A stretch of DNA of 64,000 nt from an uncultured Myxococcales bacterium. GTDB lineage: Bacteria > Myxococcota > Myxococcia > Myxococcales > Myxococcaceae. This document shows, piece after piece, positions 51,481-57,972 of this stretch. The stretch is taken from positions 62,001-126,000 of the forward strand of contig CALJKW010000029.1 in NCBI GenBank assembly GCA_937980205.1. Reading direction: 5' to 3'. A model generated the notes under the pieces. It saw only the letters and a list, made by a program, of their open reading frames with translations, did not search any database and was not told the DNA's origin. The position numbers and the translations under genes were made by a program. Position 1 is the first letter of the stretch. Each line of letters begins with the position of its first letter.

Positions 51481-52638
51481 CTACGGGCCGGGGGCCGTGC
51501 CGGCCCGCGACGGGACGAGCCCGTACAGCGTCGTCACCTCACGCGCGCGGGTCGAGTGAAGCTGATCGAGGCGAACCTTCGCCTTGGTGTGGTGGGCCGA
51601 GGTCGACTTCTTCCAAGCGACGGTCAGCCCGGCACTCGCGAGCTCGGCGTCGAGCCACTCGGCGGGGCGCAGCCCGAGCAGCACCGGCAGATCCGACAGG
51701 AGCAACAGGCCCTCTCCACCGCGCGTCAGGTGGCGGGGCAGCTCCGTGAGAAAGCGCCGGAGCATGGCGCCGTCCTCGTCGTACACGGCGCGGTCGATGC
51801 GGTTCTTCGGTGGCTCGGGGATCCACGGCGGGTTGCAGACGACCAGGTCGGCCTTGCCGTCGGGGAACAGGTCGGTCTCCATGGCGGTGAAGCGCTTCTC
51901 GAGCCCGAGGGCCCGCGCGTTGCTCTGCGCGCACTCGACGGCGCGCGGGTCGAGGTCGGTGCCGACGGCGCTGGCGGCTCCGCGCTGGAGGAGCACGAAC
52001 GCGAGCACGCCCGAGCCGGTGCCGATGTCGAACACCCGGGCTCCCGCGAGGCGCGGCTGCGGCACGTGCGTGAGCAGCTCGACGTACTCCGTGCGCGTGG
52101 GAGTGAAGACCCCGTAGTGCGGCCGCAGCGTGCCCTTGAGGCCGGGCACCTGCAGGCCCTTCTGGCGCCACTGCGCAGCGCCGATCATGCCGAGCAGCGT
52201 CTTGAGCGCGACGTGCGTGGTCTCACCCCGGCTGTCGCCCCAGACCTCGCGGCAGGCCTGCCGCACGTCGGGAGCCCGGCGAAGTCCGAGCCGGTAGTCG
52301 GGGTCCAAGGACACCACCACGCGGGAGAGCGTCTCGTGCTCGAGCAGCCGCGCCTGTCGCTCCTCGCGGAAGGCCTGCAGCGCGGACTTCGCGCGCGACG
52401 GCGCCTCGAGCCTGCGGCCCATCGCCTGGAGCAGCTGCCGCGCGTTGTGAAAGTCGCCCGTGTAGAGCAGGTACTCGCCCCGCTTCACCCGCCGCAGCGC
52501 CTCGTCGGCCTTCAGCCGGTCGTCGACCTCGGTCAGCCGCGCCGGCGCCGGCTCATCGCTCTCGCTTCTCCACACGCGGGTGACAAAGCGCAGCTTGGGC
52601 GCCTGCGCAACGCGCCTTTGTCGGCGAGCTCCAATCAC
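51481..52638 (-). CDS. Class I SAM-dependent methyltransferase (RlmG/HemK-like)
   Basis: A methyltransferase of about 385 residues. The N-terminal part has RVKRGEYLLYTGDFHNARQLL. The SAM-binding motif VFDIGTGSGVLAFVLLQ is in the middle, then VGTDLDPRAVECAQSNA and the catalytic VVCNPPWIPEP (NPPW), typical of N-methylation of bases or glutamine. The start is uncertain: GTG at 52638 is chosen because upstream in-frame starts would run into a separate lipoprotein gene on the same strand. GTG at 52575 is also possible. Target unknown. Confidence 0.85.
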   Translation of the reverse strand: MIGARRQRRVAQAPKLRFVTRVWRSESDEPAPARLTEVDDRLKADEALRRVKRGEYLLYTGDFHNARQLLQAMGRRLEAPSRAKSALQAFREERQARLLEHETLSRVVVSLDPDYRLGLRRAPDVRQACREVWGDSRGETTHVALKTLLGMIGAAQWRQKGLQVPGLKGTLRPHYGVFTPTRTEYVELLTHVPQPRLAGARVFDIGTGSGVLAFVLLQRGAASAVGTDLDPRAVECAQSNARALGLEKRFTAMETDLFPDGKADLVVCNPPWIPEPPKNRIDRAVYDEDGAMLRRFLTELPRHLTRGGEGLLLLSDLPVLLGLRPAEWLDAELASAGLTVAWKKSTSAHHTKAKVRLDQLHSTRAREVTTLYGLVPSRAGTAPGP

Positions 52639-52711
52639 TTGACCGGATCGGGCTCCACAGGCGAGGAAGCCGGCGGCGACGGTCTTCGAGAAGCCGTACG
52701 AGCCGGTGAGC

Positions 52712-53176
52712 TCAAGGCAGCCGCGTGCACGGCTCTGAGGCGCGATCGTCTTCGGCGCACTCATACCGGTACCCGCAGCCTTCGATCCGAAAGAGGCCAC
52801 CGCCAGCGTCCGCGGGCGCTTCGCGGATCAGCTGTTGCGTACCGGCACAGCGCGTCTCGACGGTGAACTGACGAATCGCGCGTCCGCGCGCAGGCGAGAG
52901 CGCCTGGCAGCTCCAGACGGCGTTCGTACGCGTGCGAGCGCGCGTCAGGTCCGTTTTCTCTCGCCCCGCAGACACGGTGCACAACGCGTCGCGCCCGCAG
53001 CCGGACACGTACCAGCCTTCTGAAAGCTCGAGCTCGCTGATCTGCGTGCAGCCGAGCGATGCGCGTGCCGCGACAGCGCGGTGGTTACAGCTCAGCAGAA
53101 ACAGCGCGGCAGCCTGCAGCACCCAGCACAACCTCGAGGGAGTCCGGGTTCGGTTGGACGTGCAACTGCTTCGCAT
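52712..53176 (-). CDS. Small Cys-containing putative lipoprotein
   Basis: A 154-residue product. LCWVLQAAALFLLSCNH near 17-33 looks like a lipoprotein signal after a basic N-terminus. The mature part has spaced cysteines (LGCTQI, VSGCGRDALC, WSCQAL, TRCAGT, EGCGYRYEC, PCTRLP), as in many small secreted myxobacterial proteins. Function unknown. The start may be later than 53176. Confidence 0.6.
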   Translation of the reverse strand: MRSSCTSNRTRTPSRLCWVLQAAALFLLSCNHRAVAARASLGCTQISELELSEGWYVSGCGRDALCTVSAGREKTDLTRARTRTNAVWSCQALSPARGRAIRQFTVETRCAGTQQLIREAPADAGGGLFRIEGCGYRYECAEDDRASEPCTRLP

Positions 53177-53469
53177 GCGGGCTCCACCATGGGCCGTTCG
53201 GGCCGTGCACCACCGGCATCATAGAGCGCTCGGCTGAACGGGCGGGGGGGCGGTTGCTCGGTTGGCTTGAACAGGAGCGGCGCTCTCCGCCTCGCCCTGG
53301 AGGAGTCGTCCACGCGCACGCCGAAGACATGCGCGCATCGAGCGGCGGCGGCTTCGGACGCGAGCGCGCCGTTCTCGAATGCGATGAGATCTTCCTCCGC
53401 GAGCTTGGCGAGGTCGAAAACCTTCAGTCCAGAGACTTCACGCGTCATCATGCGACGGGACCCTTAGAG
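53177..53469 (-). other. Degenerate stretch, possible gene remnant
   Basis: A minus-strand frame starting at 53451 opens with plausible protein sequence (TREVSGLKVFDLAKLAEEDLI, FENGALASEAAAA) but after about 55 codons becomes Arg/Pro-rich without features and runs into the next gene. I see no intact gene here. Together with the adjacent frameshifted YjbR copy it suggests decaying duplicated DNA. Confidence 0.4.
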
Positions 53470-53600
53470 CCCAGGGTTCCTGGGGCAGCAGCGAGACGAA
53501 GATGTGGCCCTTCTTCGGCAGCCCGGAAGCCCGGCTGGCCCATGTGCGAGTGCTTCTCGGCGCCGGCGAGCGCGAGCTTCTTGAACGGGGCGGGGGGCAT
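53470..53600 (-). pseudogene. Frameshifted fragment of a YjbR-family gene
   Basis: The minus strand reads MPPAPFKKLALAGAEKHSHM then GQPGFR in one frame and continues as LPKKGHIFVSLLP in another. This matches the first 40 or so residues of the intact gene at 49481-49798 (MTPAQFKKLALAIPGAEEHSH / LGHPDFRLPKKGRIFASL), with two codons deleted and one extra G after TTCCGG. The remainder of the gene is missing. Confidence 0.8.
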
Positions 53601-53621
53601 TCGGGCAAGCTTGCGTGCACA

Positions 53622-54425
53622 GTGGGGTTCTCGAGGGCCATCTGGACGCTTCGACTGTGCCTCTTGGCGGGCGTGGCCGCGATCCTCGTCACGGCGAGCG
53701 TGTTGAAGCTCATCGACTTGAGGTGGGCGGTCGTGGCGATCGTCGTGGCGATACTGAGCCAGCAGTTCGCCGAGCGAAAGCTCTTCGAGCGCGCCCAGCG
53801 CCGGCTGAGCGAGAAGCTCGCGCTCGCTGATCTCGATGGGGCGACGAGCCTGTTGAAAGATCTGCGCGAATACGCATCTGGACGCCCTACGATGATCGGC
53901 ACGATCGACCTGAACATCGCTCACGTCGCTTCTCTGCAGGGAAACCATGCGCGCGCCGCGCGTGAGCTCGAGCGGCACCTCGATGCACCGCACATGGTCG
54001 GCTGGCGAACCCTCATCGAGAACAATCTGGCCTGGGAGTTCTTGCAGCTCGGCATGGTCGATCGAGGACTGCCGCTCGCATGGAAGGCGATTGGAGACGC
54101 CGAAGCTGCCCGGCTGCCGTTCGCGGGCGCCTGTCGCGGAACGTACGCCATCGGGCTCATCCTCGCGGGGCGTGCCGAGGAGGGCGCTCCGATGCTCGAG
54201 CGTGTGATGAGCGACTACGCGGCGGACGGGCCGATGCTCCAGGCATGCCGCGCGCTTCACCTCGGCGATGGGCTGCGGGCTCTCGGTCGCGAGGACGAAG
54301 CGAAGCGAGCTTACGAACGCGCCGTGCGAGAGGCGCCGCACTCAGCGTGGGCCGCGCATGGAAGGCGAAGCTCAGTTGAAACGCTGTGTCTTCTGCGCCC
54401 ACCGCGCAAACCGCGGAGCCGATAG
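53622..54425 (+). CDS. Membrane-anchored TPR protein
   Basis: A 267-residue protein with two hydrophobic stretches near the N-terminus (LRLCLLAGVAAILVTASVL and WAVVAIVVAILS). TPR-like helices follow: LADLDGATSLLKDLREYAS, LQGNHARAARELERHL, FLQLGMVDRGLPLAWKAI, LGREDEAKRAYERAVREAP. A GTG start at 53622 precedes the first TM. Function unknown. Its last 68 bases overlap the start of a small zinc-finger gene. Confidence 0.75.
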   Translation: MGFSRAIWTLRLCLLAGVAAILVTASVLKLIDLRWAVVAIVVAILSQQFAERKLFERAQRRLSEKLALADLDGATSLLKDLREYASGRPTMIGTIDLNIAHVASLQGNHARAARELERHLDAPHMVGWRTLIENNLAWEFLQLGMVDRGLPLAWKAIGDAEAARLPFAGACRGTYAIGLILAGRAEEGAPMLERVMSDYAADGPMLQACRALHLGDGLRALGREDEAKRAYERAVREAPHSAWAAHGRRSSVETLCLLRPPRKPRSR

Positions 54426-54603
54426 TCCACTCGGCAGGCTCTGCGACTCCTGCATCGTGCGACTCGCGACCCACGCTCAGTTCGGGGGGGAGGTGGCTCG
54501 CGCTTGTTGGGGCGTGGTGATTCAGACAAACGCGAGAGGCCTTCTCGGCCACCTCGTCGAGGAGGACGAAGCCGCACTCCGAGCCGCGCTCTTCCGTACG
54601 TGA
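54358..54603 (+). CDS. Small CxxC-CxxC zinc-finger-like protein
   Basis: An 81-residue protein beginning MEGEAQLKRCVFCAHRANRG, with a second pair at LCDSCIV. The CxxC...CxxC spacing recalls the ClpX-type zinc-binding domain. The C-terminal half is helical (HLVEEDEAALRAALF). It is small and overlaps the TPR gene, so its reality is moderately supported by the motif and by GGAAGGCG-rich context only. Confidence 0.5.
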   Translation: MEGEAQLKRCVFCAHRANRGADSPLGRLCDSCIVRLATHAQFGGEVARACWGVVIQTNARGLLGHLVEEDEAALRAALFRT

Positions 54604-54616
54604 TAAGCGACCGCTC

Positions 54617-54973
54617 ATGCCCAAGGGCAGCGCCCCCGTTGGCATTCTCCTCATCCTCCTCGGCCTGACCGCCGTGGGAGGCGCCTACGTCCTCGGTGAC
54701 CGCGCCGTCGAAGACAAGCGCGCCGCCGTCCGCCGCGGCTGGGTCATGAAGAAGGTCATCGTCGCCGCGAGAGATCTCACGCACGGCACCGTGCTCAAGC
54801 GCGAAGATCTCGCGGCCGCCGACATCCCCGAGCAGTTCGCGACGGCCTCGCTCTTCACCGACACGCGCCCCCTGGAAGGCAAGCCCATCTTCGGCGCCAT
54901 CTCGAAGGGCACGCCGATTCACGTCGCGGCCCTCGAGACCACACGCGCCGCCTGCGGAGCCGAGGCCCCATGA
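54617..54973 (+). CDS. SAF-domain protein, CpaB-like (first of two)
   Basis: A 118-residue protein: N-terminal TM (VGILLILLGLTAVGGAYVLG), then a SAF domain (KKVIVAARDLTHGTVLKREDLAAADIPEQF). The layout is that of the N-terminal half of CpaB/RcpC proteins of Flp-type pili, but the rest of CpaB is missing. No pilus genes are nearby. The stop overlaps the start of a second SAF gene (ATGA). Confidence 0.8.
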   Translation: MPKGSAPVGILLILLGLTAVGGAYVLGDRAVEDKRAAVRRGWVMKKVIVAARDLTHGTVLKREDLAAADIPEQFATASLFTDTRPLEGKPIFGAISKGTPIHVAALETTRAACGAEAP

Positions 54974-55425
54974 TGCTCCTCATCGTGCTCGTGCTCTGGC
55001 TGCTCGGCGGTGCTCTGCTCGGCGCCGGCATCGCGCTCGTCGGGCGCCGGGCGATCCCCATCGGCGGCGGCAAGCTCGTCCTCGTCGTGCTCGCCTTCGC
55101 CGGCATGGGCACGCTCGTGGCCGCAGGCCTCGGCGTCTTCCACTACTCGTCACTCCGGGGCCGCGAGATGGAAGCGCGCCGCGGGTGGAACCTCGTCCCC
55201 GTCGTCGTCGCCGCAGTCGATCTCACCCCCGGCCAGCCGATCGTCTTCGACGTCATCAGCCAGCGCTCGCTGCCGGAGCAGTTCGTCACCGACGACATGG
55301 TCCCGCCCGACGCGGTGCCGAAGATCGTCAACACCACGCTGGCCGCGCCGCTCGCGCAGGGCGACGTACTGCTGTGGAACGTCAGCTGCTCGTCGGCTAC
55401 TCCGGGTCCAGCCCGAACTCCTTGA
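54970..55425 (+). CDS. SAF-domain protein, CpaB-like (second of two)
   Basis: A 151-residue protein with two N-terminal hydrophobic stretches (LLIVLVLWLLGGALLGAGIAL and LVLVVLAFAGMGTLVAAGLGV) and a SAF domain (VPVVVAAVDLTPGQPIVFDVIS). It shares the RRGW...V(V/I)VAA.DLT.G pattern with the preceding gene, so the two look like a tandem duplication. Its 3' end overlaps the convergent NtrC-type gene by 29 bases. Confidence 0.78.
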   Translation: MMLLIVLVLWLLGGALLGAGIALVGRRAIPIGGGKLVLVVLAFAGMGTLVAAGLGVFHYSSLRGREMEARRGWNLVPVVVAAVDLTPGQPIVFDVISQRSLPEQFVTDDMVPPDAVPKIVNTTLAAPLAQGDVLLWNVSCSSATPGPARTP

Positions 55426-56947
55426 GCTTGCGGCCCAGGGTGTTGCGCCCGATGGCCAGCATCTTCGCGGCAGCGGTGCGGTTGCCCTTCGTGCGCTCGA
55501 GCACGGCGAGGATGTGCCGCTTCTCGACTTCGGCCAGCGTCGGCACCTTCTCGTCGGGCATCGACGACGACACCGTCACCATGCGCTGGCCCTCGGGCAG
55601 CGGCAGGTGCTCGGGCAGAATCTCTCCCTCGCACAGCACCACCGCGCTCTCGACGCAGTTCTCGAGCTCCCGAACGTTGCCCGGCCAGTGGTAGGCCTTC
55701 AGCCGCTCGAGCGCCGACCCCGACAGCGCCGGAGCCGGCTCGAGGTGGTGCCGCTTCGCCGCCGCTGCCACGAAGTGCCGCACCAGCCGCTCGAGATCGT
55801 CGGCGCCGCGGTCGCGCAAGGGCGGCAGCACCAGCTCGACGACCTTGATGCGGTAGTACAGATCTTCGCGGAACGCGCCGTCGGCGACCATCTTCTTCAG
55901 GTCGCGGTTCGTCGCCGCGACGATGCGCACGTCGACCGAGACGGTCTGGTTGCCGCCGAGCCGCTCGAGCTCGCGGTCCTGCAGCACGCGCAACAGCTTG
56001 CCCTGCACCGACAGCGGCAGCTCGCCGAGCTCGTCGATGAAGACGGTGCCGCCGTCGGCGACCTCGAACTTGCCGGGCTGCCGGCCCTCGGCGCCGGTGA
56101 ACGCGCCCTTCTCGTGCCCGAACAGCTCGTTCTCGATGAGCGAGGCGGGCAGGGCGGCGCAGTCGACCTTCACGAACGGCTTGCCGCGCCGCTTGCTGTT
56201 CACGTGCACCGCGCGGGCGAACAGCTCTTTGCCGGTGCCCGACTCTCCGCGGATGAGCACGGTCGCCGACGTCTGTGCGGCCTTCTGCACCACCTTGTAG
56301 ATGGCCCGCATCGGCGCCGACTCGCCGATGACCTTGTTGAAGAAGTACCCGACCGGCGTCTGCGGAGCCGCCCGCGCCCGCTCGAGCTCCACGTACAGCG
56401 ACGTCGACTGCAGCGCCGTCGAGATCTGCTGCGCGAGCTCGGTGAGCCGGGCCTGGTCGTCGTCGGAGAAGTGCGCTCCGCCGAGGCGGTTCAGCACCTG
56501 CAGCACGCCGAACACGCGGCCGTCAGCGTCTTTCAGCGGCACCGCGAGCAGCGTCTTCGTCTTGTACCCGGTGAGCTTGTCGATGGCCCCGTGGAAGCGG
56601 GTCTCCTCGACGGCCGCGGGAATGTTCACCGGGCTGCCCGTCTCGGCGACGAAGCCCGCGACGCCCTGGCCGACCTTCACGCGGATCTGCTTCACCTCGG
56701 GCAGGTGGGCGGCGCGGCTGAAGAGCTCGCCGCGCGAGTGATCCATCAGCCACAGCGTCCCGCGGTCCGCCTGCATCGACCGCGCGACGCGGTCGACGAG
56801 CGTGTGCAGGAACTCGTCGAGGTTGACCTCTTGCCCGACCATGCCGCCGACCGCGAGCAGGACCTCGGGGGCGTCTTTCAAAGGCACCGATCTCAAGAGC
56901 GGCGGGAGACGCCACTCCAGTGCAGCCGCGCCTTCAAGGGAATTCAT
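55397..56947 (-). CDS. Sigma-54-dependent activator with GAF sensor and Fis-type HTH
   Basis: A 516-residue NtrC-family activator. The N-terminal GAF domain (about 25-185; ADRGTLWLMDHSRGELFSR, GVAGFVAETGSPVNIP) senses a small ligand. The AAA+ domain has GESGTGKELFARAVH (Walker A), the sigma-54-contact GAFTGA, GGTVFIDELGELPL (Walker B) and an Arg finger in FREDLYYRI. The C-terminal Fis-type HTH is near 475-510 (GNRTAAAKMLAIGRNTLGRKL). It is coupled by ATGA to the metallo-beta-lactamase-fold gene upstream, which may process its signal. No receiver domain is present. Confidence 0.95.
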   Translation of the reverse strand: MNSLEGAAALEWRLPPLLRSVPLKDAPEVLLAVGGMVGQEVNLDEFLHTLVDRVARSMQADRGTLWLMDHSRGELFSRAAHLPEVKQIRVKVGQGVAGFVAETGSPVNIPAAVEETRFHGAIDKLTGYKTKTLLAVPLKDADGRVFGVLQVLNRLGGAHFSDDDQARLTELAQQISTALQSTSLYVELERARAAPQTPVGYFFNKVIGESAPMRAIYKVVQKAAQTSATVLIRGESGTGKELFARAVHVNSKRRGKPFVKVDCAALPASLIENELFGHEKGAFTGAEGRQPGKFEVADGGTVFIDELGELPLSVQGKLLRVLQDRELERLGGNQTVSVDVRIVAATNRDLKKMVADGAFREDLYYRIKVVELVLPPLRDRGADDLERLVRHFVAAAAKRHHLEPAPALSGSALERLKAYHWPGNVRELENCVESAVVLCEGEILPEHLPLPEGQRMVTVSSSMPDEKVPTLAEVEKRHILAVLERTKGNRTAAAKMLAIGRNTLGRKLKEFGLDPE

Positions 56948-57771
56948 GCCACCTCGAGCACGAGCCCTTCGCGGGCGAGCTCCGCCGCCTCGAACACGTT
57001 CTTCGCCTCGGCCTCCATGCCGGCGACGAAGTCGTCGTTGTGCGCGGGATCGTGGTGGAAGAGGAAGAGGCGCTTCACGCGCGCGTCGCGGGCGAGCGTC
57101 GCGGCGTCGATCATCGTCGAGTGGCCCCAGCCGGCCTTCGGCGGGCCGACCTTTCCGGCGTACTCGTCGGGCGTGTACTGCGCGTCGAGCACGAGCGCGT
57201 CGGCGCCCTCGACCCAGCGGCCCAGCGACGGCAGCGCATCGGGCTTCAGCTCGACGTCGGTCATGTAGACGAACGAGGCTCCGTCGGCCTCGACGCGGTA
57301 GCCCAGGCAGCCCTGCGGGTGCGGCAGCTCGAACGGCGTCACCACGAACGGGCCGGCCTCGATGCGGCGGTCGTGCTTCGCGGCGCCGAACGACAGCGAC
57401 GAGCGCATCGCCGACAGCGGCACCGGGAAGTTCGGCGGAGACATCTGCTTCGACAGCACGTCGCGCAGCGCCTGATCGCCGCCTTCGCCCGGCCCGTAGA
57501 GCGTGAACTTCGACGACGGGTGCCACGCCGGCCCGAAGAACGGGAAGCCCTGCACGTGATCCCAGTGCAGGTGCGAGAAGAGGAACGTCGCCTTCGCCGG
57601 GCCGGACTTGCCGAGCTCGTCGCCCAGCGCGCGCAGCCCCGTGCCGGCGTCGAGGATGAGCCGCTCACCCTGGCTCGTCACCTCGATGCACGACGTGTTG
57701 CCCCCGACCTTCGCAACGTGAGGCCCGCTCACTGCGACACTTCCACGGACGCCCCAAAAGCGGATGTTCAT
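56944..57771 (-). CDS. Metallo-beta-lactamase-fold hydrolase
   Basis: A 275-residue MBL-fold protein: GVRGSVAVSGPHVAKVGGNTS, LILDAGTGLRALG, the metal site FSHLHWDHVQGFPFF (HxHxDH), MTDVEL (bridging Asp) and FLFHHDPAHNDD (His). The GGNTSC and HLHWDHVQG forms resemble phosphodiesterase-type members. Substrate unknown. It is coupled to the GAF-containing activator, so a signalling role is possible. Confidence 0.9.
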   Translation of the reverse strand: MNIRFWGVRGSVAVSGPHVAKVGGNTSCIEVTSQGERLILDAGTGLRALGDELGKSGPAKATFLFSHLHWDHVQGFPFFGPAWHPSSKFTLYGPGEGGDQALRDVLSKQMSPPNFPVPLSAMRSSLSFGAAKHDRRIEAGPFVVTPFELPHPQGCLGYRVEADGASFVYMTDVELKPDALPSLGRWVEGADALVLDAQYTPDEYAGKVGPPKAGWGHSTMIDAATLARDARVKRLFLFHHDPAHNDDFVAGMEAEAKNVFEAAELAREGLVLEVA

Positions 57772-57920
57772 CGGCCAACTCCTTTTTGGTTACCCACTGG
57801 CGTGGGACCCTGCCTCCGGAAGACTTCGTCTTCCTCCGGTCGGTGAGGGGAACGACCGACAACCAGAGCAAGCGGTCGGCCACCCGCTAACCGTGCGTCC
57901 GAGTGGTGTCTGGCGGGCCA

Positions 57921-57943
57921 CACTGATCCAGGGTGGATCAGTG
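57921..57943. promoter_or_regulatory. Perfect inverted repeat, CACTGATCCA-GGG-TGGATCAGTG
   Basis: Two perfect 10-bp arms around a 3-bp centre, 30 bases before the start of the Cys-rich lipoprotein gene. It could be an operator or a small hairpin in the leader. A second, shorter hairpin (GGAAGAC/GTCTTCC) lies at 57818-57834. Confidence 0.5.
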
Positions 57944-57972
57944 CTGCACCAAAACCGATAAGCTCGCGCGGG

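Noticed and set aside
52638..52800. N-terminal extension of the methyltransferase up to 52800
   Set aside because: The extra residues look unrelated to methyltransferases and overlap the lipoprotein gene ending at 52712.
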